Shown here in pieces: positions 1 through 9,406 of a DNA stretch of 64,000 bases. The stretch comes from CBDBLK01 sp965243145 (GTDB lineage: Bacteria; Bdellovibrionota; Bacteriovoracia; Bacteriovoracales; Bacteriovoracaceae), in assembly GCA_965243145.1 (NCBI GenBank), contig CBDEUB010000002.1, forward strand, positions 1,612,001 to 1,676,000. The letters run 5' to 3'. The notes under the pieces are model-generated. The model was not told the DNA's origin. It searched no databases and saw nothing but the letters and a program-made list of their open reading frames with translations. How positions within the stretch are numbered: position 1 is the stretch's first letter; the number at the start of each line of letters is the position of its first letter. Made by a program: the position numbers and the translations under genes.

Positions 1-380
1 ATGTTGGCGAATTAACCGTCCTTTGTATGGCCATATTAGGAGCAGGAGTGGGGTTTCTCTGGTATAATTCCTACCCGGCACAGGTGTTTATGGGCGATGT
101 AGGCTCTCTTTCTCTAGGAGGTGCCTTAGGAGCAATCGCCGTTATGAGCAAAAATGAACTTCTCTTTACTATTATTGGAGGTGTTTTTGTCGCAGAGGCC
201 ATCTCCGTGATAACACAAGTCACCTCCTATAAATTGCGCAAAAAAAGAATTTTTCTGATGGCACCTATTCACCATCATTTTGAACTAAAGGGTTGGCCTG
301 AGCCAAAAGTCATAGTACGTTTTTGGATTGTCAGTCTTTTTTTGGCCTTAATTTCTCTGGCAACCTTAAAAATGAGGTAA
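1..380 (+). CDS. mraY: MraY, phospho-MurNAc-pentapeptide transferase (C-terminal part)
   Basis: Integral membrane enzyme that joins phospho-MurNAc-pentapeptide to undecaprenyl phosphate to make lipid I. The reading frame is already open at base 3, so the 5' part lies outside the window and about 125 C-terminal residues remain. Family landmarks visible are a VFMGDVGS block (a Mg-binding Asp region), the MAPIHHHFE histidine motif, and a C-terminus ending in LATLKMR as in typical MraY. murD follows after 7 bases, the usual dcw order, so the two are surely co-transcribed. Identification is secure; only the N-terminal half cannot be judged. Confidence 0.97.
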   Translation, partial: VGELTVLCMAILGAGVGFLWYNSYPAQVFMGDVGSLSLGGALGAIAVMSKNELLFTIIGGVFVAEAISVITQVTSYKLRKKRIFLMAPIHHHFELKGWPEPKVIVRFWIVSLFLALISLATLKMR

Positions 381-387
381 AATTTCA

Positions 388-1770
388 ATGGAAAGATTTC
401 GTCATAAAAAAGTTCTTATTGTAGGAATTGGCAAAACAGGATTTGCTTTAATCAATTTTTTTAACCGCCTAGAGTGTAAAATCAGAGTTACAGATATTAA
501 ACCGATCTTTGACCTTAATAAGGCCGCTAAAAAATTAAAAAAACTTCAACTGACTCCAGAAATGACATTTGGAGAGCACAGAGAAGAAGATTTTCTTGAA
601 GCTGATATTGTCGTTTATTCATCTGCAGTTAATCCCAACCTCCCTCAACTGAAAGCGGCCAAGAATGCCGGTAAACTTGTCTACTCCGAATTTGCTTTAG
701 GAAATGAATTGTGTGACAAACCTATTATCGCCATTTGTGGCAGCCATGGACGCACTACTGTCGCACACATGATAGGCTTTACTTTTAAACTTGAAGGCAA
801 AAATGTTTTTGTTGGAGGAACAAGTGATAGTCCTTTCATAGAACTTGCAATGCTACCTGTTCGAGATGAGATCGACTACGCAATTATTGAAGTATCTGCA
901 ATCCAAATGAGAGAACTCAAAAACTTTCATCCTAAATTAATTGTCTTTACAAATATCTCAGAGCAATATTCTGAAAATCATTTTGAATCGGTTAGCAACT
1001 ATATGGAAACCAAATTATCTATCATTGGCAATCTTGCCTCAGACGGAACATTGGTTGCTAATTACGATAAATTATCCAACAATATCTTTTTTAAAAATAC
1101 TAATCGCCAAGTTTATTGGTACTCAAGAAAGTCTTTCATCAAACAAGAAATTATGAATGAAGTTCAAGGAACCCATTTTCATGATAAAAGAATCCACTCC
1201 AATATAAACTACCATTCCGAATTTAAAGTCAATAAAATGAGAATCATTGGACAAAAAAACAGGGAAAATCTTTTGGCCGCAATTACCGCTTGTAAATCTC
1301 TAGATATATCTGACCGATCAATTCAAAAATGTATTGAGAAATTTCCAGGAATACCTCATCGTCTTGAATTTCTCATGGAAAAAAATGGTGTCTCTTTTTA
1401 TAATGATTCTAAATCCACTACGATGGAAAGTATGATCGAAGGCCTTGAGGCCTTTAAAAATCCAATAATTCTTATAGCTGGCGGAAAAGATATAGAGGAA
1501 TTCGAATATGCCCCCTATGCAGAAAAAGTGGTGAAAAACTGTCGAATTTTGGTTCTTGTTGGAGAAAATAAAGAACGTTTAAATCGCGCCATTGGAATCT
1601 ATGGACAAACATTTATAGTGGGTTCTTTTGAAGAATCCGTACTCTTTGCTTATCAAAAATCCAGAAATGGAGACATCATTGTTCTTTCCCCAGGTGCTCC
1701 TGCAACCGATTCTTTTCGCGATTTTGAAGAACGAGGAAACTATTATAAAAAACTTGTTTATCAATTATAA
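388..1770 (+). CDS. murD: MurD, UDP-MurNAc-L-Ala:D-Glu ligase
   Basis: Cytoplasmic ATP-dependent ligase that adds D-Glu to UDP-MurNAc-L-Ala. The 460-residue length is normal. An N-terminal dinucleotide-fold motif (VGIGKTGFA, residues 12-20), the central ligase domain, a candidate carbamylated Lys in METKLSII, the NDSKSTT motif and the C-terminal FRDFEERG motif all fit MurD, as does the position between mraY and ftsW. The odd point is the ATP-binding loop: it reads GSHGRTT (residues 118-124), with Arg122 where the family has the catalytic P-loop Lys and a MurC-like His at 120. The Arg codon is CGC at 751-753. It is otherwise intact with no frameshift, so it is probably functional. Confidence 0.93.
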   Translation: MERFRHKKVLIVGIGKTGFALINFFNRLECKIRVTDIKPIFDLNKAAKKLKKLQLTPEMTFGEHREEDFLEADIVVYSSAVNPNLPQLKAAKNAGKLVYSEFALGNELCDKPIIAICGSHGRTTVAHMIGFTFKLEGKNVFVGGTSDSPFIELAMLPVRDEIDYAIIEVSAIQMRELKNFHPKLIVFTNISEQYSENHFESVSNYMETKLSIIGNLASDGTLVANYDKLSNNIFFKNTNRQVYWYSRKSFIKQEIMNEVQGTHFHDKRIHSNINYHSEFKVNKMRIIGQKNRENLLAAITACKSLDISDRSIQKCIEKFPGIPHRLEFLMEKNGVSFYNDSKSTTMESMIEGLEAFKNPIILIAGGKDIEEFEYAPYAEKVVKNCRILVLVGENKERLNRAIGIYGQTFIVGSFEESVLFAYQKSRNGDIIVLSPGAPATDSFRDFEERGNYYKKLVYQL

Positions 1771-1837
1771 CCATCTTAAACTTCTTTATCTCAATGAAAG
1801 ATTTTATGTATTAAAAGAAATTCAGTAATATATAGGT

Positions 1838-2977
1838 ATGAATATAGAAAATTCATACAAACAAGATAGATGTTTTAAATATTTTCTCTTTTTTCTAATG
1901 TTTACTTGTTTAATAGGACTTATCATGGTCTATAGTGCCAGCTTTATTTATGCTAAAGAAATATTTGGATCTTCAACTTATTATTTTTATAAACAACTCA
2001 AAATTCTTTTCATTAGCATTCTTTTAGCATTAATGATTTATAAAACAAAAATTTCTTTTTGGTTAAAATATGGCCCTCTTATCAATATACCATTCATTTT
2101 TCTACTTATCTTAGTTCTGGTTCCAGGGATAGGAGTTTCTATGAAAGGGGCCCAACGCTGGTTACAAATCGGAAACTTTTATTTCCAACCAGGAGAATTT
2201 GTTAAATACACAGGATTAATATCTGCAATTACTTACTTTGATAATTTTTTTATCCATAATAAAAAAGAAAAAATTGCTTACGGAATACTTCTTTTCATTC
2301 CTCCAAGTTTACTGCTCTGGCAACCTGATTTTGGAGGTTTTTTCATTTACCTTTTAGCTTTAAGTCTCGTTTGTTTTTTTTCTGATTTTCCTCGTAAATA
2401 TTTTTATAGATTTTTAATAAGTGGATTTTTTTTCATCATACCTATCCTTATAGCTCAACCCTATAGGGTACGCAGGTTATTTGCATATTTAGATCCATGG
2501 AAAAATCCCCAGACTTCTGGTTTTCAAATTATTCAATCTTACTTGGCCTTTGCAAATGGTTCTATATTTGGTAAAGGTCTTGGCAATTCCAATGAAAAGT
2601 TATTCTATCTACCTGAAGCTCACAATGATTTTATTTTTTCTGTTATTGGAGAAGAATTGGGCCTTATAGGTATCATTACTTTAGTTGGATTGTTCTTTCT
2701 AATCCTATATTTTGGATTTCGTATTGCAATTTACATGACAAACCATCAATCTTATATTTTAGTTTCCTCTATCGTATCAGTTATTGGACTTCAAATATCT
2801 CTCAACATGGCCGTTACTTTAGGATTACTCCCTACCAAAGGCCTAAACCTACCATTCATCAGCACTGGCGGTTCATCCCTAATGGCCAATTTTCTTGCCG
2901 TAGGATTTATTGCGTCCTCTATCAGAAGTCAAAAGCTACAAGATAATTCAGATACAATATCAGGCCACTTTTCTTAA
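1838..2977 (+). CDS. ftsW: FtsW, SEDS-family septal glycan polymerase
   Basis: Polytopic inner-membrane protein of the SEDS family that polymerises septal peptidoglycan with a partner class B PBP. Its 379 residues carry about ten hydrophobic segments. Family motifs include the KGAQRW block after helix 4, a long loop with the EAHNDFIFSVIGEELG segment holding the conserved acidic residue, and the C-terminal ISTGGSSL motif. A distinction from RodA rests on its place between murD and ftsA. The gene starts 67 bases after murD. Unlike most dcw clusters, murG and murC do not follow; a divergent ftsQ-like gene comes next. Confidence 0.95.
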   Translation: MNIENSYKQDRCFKYFLFFLMFTCLIGLIMVYSASFIYAKEIFGSSTYYFYKQLKILFISILLALMIYKTKISFWLKYGPLINIPFIFLLILVLVPGIGVSMKGAQRWLQIGNFYFQPGEFVKYTGLISAITYFDNFFIHNKKEKIAYGILLFIPPSLLLWQPDFGGFFIYLLALSLVCFFSDFPRKYFYRFLISGFFFIIPILIAQPYRVRRLFAYLDPWKNPQTSGFQIIQSYLAFANGSIFGKGLGNSNEKLFYLPEAHNDFIFSVIGEELGLIGIITLVGLFFLILYFGFRIAIYMTNHQSYILVSSIVSVIGLQISLNMAVTLGLLPTKGLNLPFISTGGSSLMANFLAVGFIASSIRSQKLQDNSDTISGHFS

Positions 2978-3079
2978 TATTGACCACAAATTGAATATCT
3001 TAGTAATCTCATTTAAATTTTAACATTTATGATCTCAAAAATTTGCATTTAAAAATAAAGTAAGTATCCTTTAAATTAA

Positions 3080-3853
3080 ATGAAGAAATTTTTTAAAATA
3101 TTTTATCTACTGAGTTTTTTTATTTTTATACTCTTTCTTTCTAAAAATTTGCAATCTTCTATAAGAAATCCAAATATAACACAAAAAATTAGATACCAAA
3201 CTCATTTTGGGAAGTGTCCTTCTCGCACTTCTGGTATTCTAGCTTTAAAGCTGATTAAAACATTTGAAAAAAATAGATCTTTAGCAAGAATTAAAACCCA
3301 ATTAATAGAAGAAAATCTTTTAGAAAATCATTTTATAAGTAATTATAAAATTAACTTTGATCCTCTCAGAAATTTTCTGAAATTTAAATTTCAGTGCCCA
3401 GTCCCTTTAATGAAAGTTCAAATCTATAAAGGAAATAATACAAGCGACTATGATGCTATTTTAACTCAAGAAGGAAAATTACTTGACCCAACTTATGAAA
3501 TTTTTTTAAGAACAGAGGAAAAGTTGACCCAAATTCTTCCCTATTTGGCATTACCAATGAATGAAATGAATACTAAGATTTCACTCCAAATTTCTAAAAT
3601 GATAAAAGATATGTCCTCTAATTTTAGAAAAAAATTATCAGAAATTATTATAAGTAAAAATAAAGAACTGATAACTATCCTCAGTATCAAAAATAGGCCA
3701 GCGTCTGCCTTTTTTGGAAAAAATGAATGGGAAAATAAAATGATCAAACTTCAGAAAATAGTAGAATTCATGAAAGTCGAGCAAAAAATACCGACAACAA
3801 TAAACCTTAGCAATATTGAAAAAATAGTTGTCAAATTTGATGGTAAATTTTAG
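3080..3853 (+). CDS. ftsQ: FtsQ/DivIB-like division protein (divergent)
   Basis: A 257-residue protein with a short N-terminal cytoplasmic stretch, one membrane anchor (about residues 7-24) and an extracytoplasmic domain. That topology, the position immediately before ftsA, and a C-terminal strand of the form INLSNIEKIVVKF, which resembles the last beta strand of FtsQ, support a divisome scaffold role. Sequence conservation is weak and I cannot align a clear POTRA domain by eye, so the name leans on context. Codon use is very A+T rich like its neighbours. A 90-base gap precedes ftsA. Confidence 0.7.
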   Translation: MKKFFKIFYLLSFFIFILFLSKNLQSSIRNPNITQKIRYQTHFGKCPSRTSGILALKLIKTFEKNRSLARIKTQLIEENLLENHFISNYKINFDPLRNFLKFKFQCPVPLMKVQIYKGNNTSDYDAILTQEGKLLDPTYEIFLRTEEKLTQILPYLALPMNEMNTKISLQISKMIKDMSSNFRKKLSEIIISKNKELITILSIKNRPASAFFGKNEWENKMIKLQKIVEFMKVEQKIPTTINLSNIEKIVVKFDGKF

Positions 3854-3943
3854 AATTTTAGTAATATTAAACTTATTTTCAAAGGGCCAAACCTACTGAG
3901 ATGTTAGAATGACTCTAACTCAAGAACAGAGAAAGGAATCTCC

Positions 3944-5179
3944 ATGGGCCAAAAAATATTAGTAGGATTAGATGTTGGTACAACCAAAGTTTGTACAATA
4001 ATTGGCATAGAAAACCCTAACGAAAATTTAGAAATCATCGGCATTGGAACACATCCCTCTCATGGCCTTAAAAAAGGTTCTGTTGTCAATATTGATAAAA
4101 CAGTCCATTCAATTAAAAATTCAATAGAAGAAGCTAGGCTTATGGCCGGAGTCAACATTGATTCTGCAGTTGTTGGCATTGCCGGAAGCCATATTTATTC
4201 CTTCAACAGTTCTGGTGTAGTTGCAATTAAAAATAATGAGGTTGACCAAGACGACATAGTAAGAGTTATTGAAGCAGCAAAAGCAATTGTTATTCCCTCT
4301 GATAGAGAAATTCTTCATGTTATTCCTCAAGAATTTAGAGTCGATAATACTTCTGGAATAAAAAATCCTATTGGAATGTGCGGCATCAGACTTGAAGTAC
4401 ATGCGCATATTGTAACAGGCTCTATTCCTTTAATTCAAAATTTAGTTAAATGTGTTGAGCAAACAGGTGTTCATGCGAATCATATCACTCTACAACCTAT
4501 TGCTTCTTCAGAAGCAGTTTTATCACAAGAAGAAAAAGAAATGGGCATTGCCTTAGTTGACATAGGTGGAGGAACAACAGATATTGCAATTTGGCATGAA
4601 GGCTCTTTAATTCATTCACAAATCATACCAGTTGGTGGCAATCATTTCACTAACGACCTAGCAGTTTTTTTAAAAATACCTCATGCAGAGGCCGAAAGAA
4701 TTAAAATTCATCATGGTTCAGTTCTAGGGAAAAAACTTAATCAATCAACACATATTACTGTACAAGGCCTACATGAGGCCAACTCTAAAGAAGTTCAAAT
4801 CAATCATATTGCAAAAGTTCTCGGAAGCCGATCAGAAGAATTATTTTCTCTAATTAAAAATAGCATCAAAAAACTTGGATTGGAAAATAAAATTACAGGA
4901 GGAACTATATTAACCGGGGGGGGGGCCTTAATAAAAGGATTGCCTGAACTTGGAGAATATATTTTAGAAGTATCAACAAAAATAGGGTACCCTACCTCTT
5001 TTGGAGGCATGACTGACATTATGCAAAACCCCAAATACTCAACGGTTCTTGGCCTTATTTTAGAAAGCTCCAAACACAATACTCTAAACTACGGAACTTT
5101 TATTAAACAAGATAACCGCACTAACCTTGCAGCAAGGCTTAGTGAATCTTTAAAATCTGTTTTTAAAGAGATATTTTAG
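3944..5179 (+). CDS. ftsA: FtsA, actin-like membrane tether for FtsZ
   Basis: Actin/Hsp70-fold ATPase that anchors FtsZ filaments to the membrane and recruits later divisome proteins. The 411 residues begin with the phosphate-1 motif LVGLDVGTTKV, carry the phosphate-2 block VDIGGGTTDIAIW near residue 205 and the adenosine motif ILTGGGALIKG near residue 325. The C-terminal SLKSVFKEIF looks like the amphipathic membrane-targeting helix. The start has a good AAGGAA ribosome site. An uninterrupted run of ten G (4916-4925) encodes the conserved triple Gly, unusual in such AT-rich DNA. ftsZ follows after 8 bases. Confidence 0.97.
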   Translation: MGQKILVGLDVGTTKVCTIIGIENPNENLEIIGIGTHPSHGLKKGSVVNIDKTVHSIKNSIEEARLMAGVNIDSAVVGIAGSHIYSFNSSGVVAIKNNEVDQDDIVRVIEAAKAIVIPSDREILHVIPQEFRVDNTSGIKNPIGMCGIRLEVHAHIVTGSIPLIQNLVKCVEQTGVHANHITLQPIASSEAVLSQEEKEMGIALVDIGGGTTDIAIWHEGSLIHSQIIPVGGNHFTNDLAVFLKIPHAEAERIKIHHGSVLGKKLNQSTHITVQGLHEANSKEVQINHIAKVLGSRSEELFSLIKNSIKKLGLENKITGGTILTGGGALIKGLPELGEYILEVSTKIGYPTSFGGMTDIMQNPKYSTVLGLILESSKHNTLNYGTFIKQDNRTNLAARLSESLKSVFKEIF

Positions 5180-5187
5180 GAGGAGAT

Positions 5188-6633
5188 ATGTTTGAAATTT
5201 CCGATGAAGAAAGACAAGAGTTCCAAGATTGTGCTCGTATTAAAGTTATGGGCATTGGAGGTGGAGGCTGTAACGCTGTAAACACTATGATTAAGTCAAA
5301 CCTTACAGGAGTAGAATATATCGTTGCCAACACTGACTCCCAAGCACTATCAGTTAATTTAGCTCCAACAAAAATCCAACTAGGAATTGAAATTACAAAA
5401 GGGTTAGGCGCTGGGGCCAATCCAGAAATTGGTAGGAAAGCAGCATTAGATGAATACGAAAGCCTCTCTAAAATTTTAGAAGGTGCTGACATGGTATTTT
5501 TAACGGCCGGCATGGGAGGAGGAACAGGAACAGGTGCAGCTCCTATCATTGCTAAACTTTGTAAAGAACTTAATATATTAACTGTAGGAGTTGTCACTAA
5601 GCCTTTCCTTTTTGAAGGCAAAAAAAGATCACGACAAGCAGAAGAAGGTATTTCTAATTTAGAAGAAAATGTTGATTCATTAATTACGATACCTAATCAA
5701 AGATTGCTCTATATAGCTGGCGAATCTCTGTCCCTGGTAGATACATTTAAAAAAGCAGATGAAGTTCTATTTAATGCAGTCAAAGGCATTGCTGATTTGA
5801 TAAATAATACCGGACATATCAATGCAGATTTTGCTGATGTGGCCACAGTTATGGCCAATAAAGGATTTTCCCTGATGGGAACAGGTGTAGCATCTGGTTC
5901 TGATCGTGCTATCAAGGCCGCAGCAGAGGCCATTAGTTCTCCTTTATTGGAAGATATTAGTGTGGATGGTGCTACTGGTATCATTATTAACATTACTGGC
6001 AATTCCAGTTTGACGATGCATGAAACGAATGAAGCAGTAACACTTATTATGGAGGCCGCAGATAATGAGGCCGAAATTATTTTTGGAACTGTGATAGACG
6101 AAAATATGCAAGAAGATATTAAAATCACAGTTATAGCTACAGGTCTGGGAGGAGAAGGAAAAGTCTCAGCAAGTAAAAATAATACGCAACTTCAAGAGAC
6201 ATACGATGACTTTGAGGAAAAGGTCAACTCAAAGGACGATAAGAAACCAAATATCTTGAATAATTCACAAGAAAACCTTAGTTCAAACAGTAATGAACTC
6301 GCCTCGTCCGATGAAGAAATTAAAAAACCTTTGATTTCTTCTGATACAAAACACTTTTCTGAAGAACCTGAACAATATTCTCTAATCAATTCCGTCAAGA
6401 AGGCCTCTGATGTTTACAACACAATAAGATCAAAAGAAAATGTTTCTTCCAAAAAACCTTTTGAAATAGGAGTACAAGAAACTTCAACCAGACAAGCGAA
6501 ATCAATTGCAGAAAAATTAGGATTTATAAATTTTGATGAAGAAGAATTGGATACGCCGACTTTTCTTCGCAAAGATGAAGACAAAGAAGGAAAACTAAAA
6601 AGAGAAGGTAATATTAAATCTGTAGAACTATAA
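5188..6633 (+). CDS. ftsZ: FtsZ, tubulin-like division GTPase
   Basis: Polymerising GTPase that forms the cytokinetic Z ring. The 481 residues show the N-terminal GIGGGGCNAV motif (about 22-31), the tubulin signature GGGTGTG at about 110-116 and the T7-loop NADFADV. The globular domain ends near residue 320 and is followed by about 140 residues of charged, Ser/Glu/Lys-rich linker, longer than in many FtsZ. The conserved C-terminal peptide that binds FtsA appears as LDTPTFLRK, but it is not terminal: some 20 further charged residues follow. Translated from an AGGAGG site 6 bases upstream, directly behind ftsA. Confidence 0.98.
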   Translation: MFEISDEERQEFQDCARIKVMGIGGGGCNAVNTMIKSNLTGVEYIVANTDSQALSVNLAPTKIQLGIEITKGLGAGANPEIGRKAALDEYESLSKILEGADMVFLTAGMGGGTGTGAAPIIAKLCKELNILTVGVVTKPFLFEGKKRSRQAEEGISNLEENVDSLITIPNQRLLYIAGESLSLVDTFKKADEVLFNAVKGIADLINNTGHINADFADVATVMANKGFSLMGTGVASGSDRAIKAAAEAISSPLLEDISVDGATGIIINITGNSSLTMHETNEAVTLIMEAADNEAEIIFGTVIDENMQEDIKITVIATGLGGEGKVSASKNNTQLQETYDDFEEKVNSKDDKKPNILNNSQENLSSNSNELASSDEEIKKPLISSDTKHFSEEPEQYSLINSVKKASDVYNTIRSKENVSSKKPFEIGVQETSTRQAKSIAEKLGFINFDEEELDTPTFLRKDEDKEGKLKREGNIKSVEL

Positions 6634-6733
6634 AGAACCAAAGATAACAATTAGAGAGATATTTTTTAACCAAAACAATTATATGGGTTTTCTTTTTTTT
6701 ACTCTACTTATTCATTTATATCTTTAAATTCAT

Positions 6734-6751
6734 CTTATTTAACCAAATAAG
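6734..6751 (+). repeat. Small hairpin with A-tract between ftsZ and the next gene
   Basis: CTTATTT (6734-6740) pairs perfectly with AAATAAG (6745-6751) across an AACC loop and is followed by A8. It lies in the 193-base gap after ftsZ. The run is A, not T, on the coding strand, so it is not a standard terminator for ftsZ. It may be a structural or regulatory element, or chance in AT-rich DNA. Confidence 0.3.
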
Positions 6752-6826
6752 AAAAAAAATCTCGTATCAAATCTAAAAAGAAGTGTAAAATATAAATAAA
6801 ATATGTTTTCAACAAGGAGACATTCT

Positions 6827-9367
6827 GTGAACAATTGTTTAAATACCTTCCTCATAATCTTAGCCAGCTACACATTAATATTTCATCCAATGGCCTTTGC
6901 TCAATCTGAATCTTCTTCAGCACCTGAAGAAAAAGTAAACGAAGAACAAACTCCGGCCCAAGAAAATGGAGAAAATGAAGAAGCACAAACGAGCGAAGAA
7001 GAACAAGAAGAAGGGGAAGGGGAAGGAGAAGGAGAAGAGGAAAGCGAAGAAGAAGGAGGAGAAAGCGTTGAAGAAGGAGAGATAGTAGAGGGAGAAGGAG
7101 AAGAAGAAGGGGCCGATCCTTATGAATCTTTAAATGAGGCCGAAGGAGAAGACTGGCTAACCATTGCTAGCTCATTGGCCGCAGGATTTTTGGCCGCCTC
7201 TATTTCTAGGAATTGCACAAAAAAGACTTTAGATAGCAGTACAGTTATGGCAGCAGGAGTGGCCTATTTAGGAGCAGAAATCATTTCTACACATAAAGAT
7301 AAAGAAACTCGAGAAAAAATAGAAGAAGAACATATTGAAGATGCAAATCTGGAGGCCAATTCTTCTGAAAATGAACTAGAAGAAGGTGAGTCAAACGCTT
7401 CTACAGATGAAAATACAGAATCAGAAGAATCAGAAGAACCAAAAGAACCAGAAGAGGCCAAAGAAGATGAAGACAATCAAATCCGATCCTTAAAAGATCA
7501 AGAAGAAAGTTATGACGAACTACAAAAAACTGCTGGACAAAAGAAAGGGTTTCAATACGCAGCAGCAGGACTGCTTGCTGCTGCTTCTGGAATAGCTATT
7601 TACCAATGGACAAAAGGAATGGTTCAGAATCGAATTTGCAACTCTAATGTCAAAAAAGCTATTTTAGAACTCCCTATTACTTGTTCTGCTGTCGCTGCAG
7701 ATGCTTCCTGCCCACAGGCGGCCACTACATGTGAAACAGCACTGTCGGCATTCACTACCGAATTAGCAGCATTTAATGAAACAAAGAACAGCACTGATGT
7801 CAACAGCGCAACCAAAATGGTAGAGTTAGAGGCATTTACAGCAAAATCAAAAGCTTATTTCTTGGAGTGTGAAACACATCCCGCAATAGGCCAAGCAATA
7901 AAAAAGGCCTCTCTGTCTTGTTTGGCCTATTTTACTACCCTCCACTCGAACCTCATGCTTTGTCCGGGGCCAAAAGAAGAAAAGAAAGAAGATAAGAAAG
8001 AAGGAAGTACAGATAAAGAAGGTACTGATTCTGTTCAAGAATCCGATACAACACCTGAAAGCACACCTGAAGTGGAAAGTACTCCTGCACCAGGAACAGA
8101 CTCTACAGTCAAATCTAAAATGAAACCAAAAAATATTCCAAATGCAAAAACACTTGCAAAGGATAATTCTTTTAAAAAAATGATCAAAAAAGTTTTTTTT
8201 AAAGGAATAAATTTTTTAGTCGCCAAAGCAAATGCTTTCATTGGTGGAGATTTCAATGGCCTCATGGGCAATATGGGTGTTGTAGGCGCAGGAGGTGGTG
8301 TAGCACTGAGTATGATGAAACCCTTAAGAGATAAATTTGATAAATGGGTCGCTTACCCCCGCCAACGCGCAGCACTATGGACAGTTATGGCAGGAGTCGT
8401 AACAGCAGCAGCAATTGTATCAGGCAATATTGAGGAAGAATTGAAAGAAAATGCTGAATATACAGCACAAGTCGTTCAACAATATAGAAATCGCTCCAAG
8501 GATGATGGGGAAACAAATCCTTTTGCACAACCCTCAACGGCCAGCGAAACACAAAATATCTCAAATGAAAGCATAGTGGGAGGGCCTATAAATTTAGGAA
8601 GTGAAGAAGATGACGGGATTCCTTGTTTAACTCAAGAAAACGAAAATGGACAATGTGCTCAATTAGAATCTATCAGTCCAGATCAACAAACTGAATTGAA
8701 AAGTATTGACCCCGGTTTGGCCAATGTTGCCCAAGCAGGACAAGAACTGGGGAATGGATTAAACAACAAAAAAGTCGTTTCTTCGGCAACTTTACAAAAA
8801 TCTAACGAACTTTCAGGAAAACATGCTTTTGCTGTAAAAAGAAGTAAACAATTAAGAAATATTGCTTTTAAAGAATTAAGAAAAGACAAAAAACATGGCC
8901 CAGTAGCAATAAGAAGTTTCAATGGCCTAAATCGAGGAGTTAATCAGTTTTTTAGAAAAAGTGCTGCCAACGCTTTTAAACAAAATAGTGTACCACAAGG
9001 GCCATTGATTGCTTCTTACGGGGCCAGTACCTCTGCATCTAAAAAAGAAAAGGAAAATTCTGGAAAAGATACTCCTAAATCCCAGGCCAAACCCAAATCC
9101 AGTGCTATAAGTAGTCTTTGGGGTAATAAACTCAATTTTGGAGATAAATCATCTCTTGGAAAACTGACTTTTAGTGATGATGATGGAAAGAAAAAAAGAG
9201 GCAAAAAGAACAAAAAGAGAAAGAAATCTAAAAAGAAAAAAGTGGAAATTGATCAAAAGAAAGTTTTAGAGCATGGAGGAATTGACAGGAATACTAACAA
9301 TGATATTTTTAAGACTATAAACTTGAGGTATAAAAAAACGCTCTATCCCATTGTTTTCGGCAAATAA
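6827..9367 (+). CDS. Secreted charge-segregated protein of unknown function
   Basis: I do not recognise this family. The GTG at 6827 is preferred over the ATG at 6803 because an AAGGAG site (6814-6819) lies 7 bases before it; it gives a clean signal peptide ending at MAFA (about residue 26). The 846-residue product has a very acidic Glu/Gly/Ser-rich stretch (about 27-115), hydrophobic segments near the middle (GFQYAAAGLLAAASGIAIYQW region and AALWTVMAGVVTAAAIVSG region), a set of Cys residues between them (disulfides likely), a second acidic/Pro linker, and a Lys-rich tail (KKKRGKKNKKRKKSKKKK). It probably spans or is tethered to the envelope. It stands alone between ftsZ and the flagellin gene. 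Confidence 0.8.
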   Translation: MNNCLNTFLIILASYTLIFHPMAFAQSESSSAPEEKVNEEQTPAQENGENEEAQTSEEEQEEGEGEGEGEEESEEEGGESVEEGEIVEGEGEEEGADPYESLNEAEGEDWLTIASSLAAGFLAASISRNCTKKTLDSSTVMAAGVAYLGAEIISTHKDKETREKIEEEHIEDANLEANSSENELEEGESNASTDENTESEESEEPKEPEEAKEDEDNQIRSLKDQEESYDELQKTAGQKKGFQYAAAGLLAAASGIAIYQWTKGMVQNRICNSNVKKAILELPITCSAVAADASCPQAATTCETALSAFTTELAAFNETKNSTDVNSATKMVELEAFTAKSKAYFLECETHPAIGQAIKKASLSCLAYFTTLHSNLMLCPGPKEEKKEDKKEGSTDKEGTDSVQESDTTPESTPEVESTPAPGTDSTVKSKMKPKNIPNAKTLAKDNSFKKMIKKVFFKGINFLVAKANAFIGGDFNGLMGNMGVVGAGGGVALSMMKPLRDKFDKWVAYPRQRAALWTVMAGVVTAAAIVSGNIEEELKENAEYTAQVVQQYRNRSKDDGETNPFAQPSTASETQNISNESIVGGPINLGSEEDDGIPCLTQENENGQCAQLESISPDQQTELKSIDPGLANVAQAGQELGNGLNNKKVVSSATLQKSNELSGKHAFAVKRSKQLRNIAFKELRKDKKHGPVAIRSFNGLNRGVNQFFRKSAANAFKQNSVPQGPLIASYGASTSASKKEKENSGKDTPKSQAKPKSSAISSLWGNKLNFGDKSSLGKLTFSDDDGKKKRGKKNKKRKKSKKKKVEIDQKKVLEHGGIDRNTNNDIFKTINLRYKKTLYPIVFGK

Positions 9368-9406
9368 AGGGGTGGGAAATAAAATTTATTTAAACCAGTG
9401 TCTCAG

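Noticed and set aside
5163..6128. Minus-strand open frames opposite ftsZ
   Set aside because: Antisense of a strongly conserved gene, with no ribosome site or recognisable protein.
6950..7130. GAAGGAGAA-type repeats in the secreted charge-segregated gene
   Set aside because: The pattern follows from Glu/Gly-rich coding; copies are not exact enough to call a tandem repeat or CRISPR.
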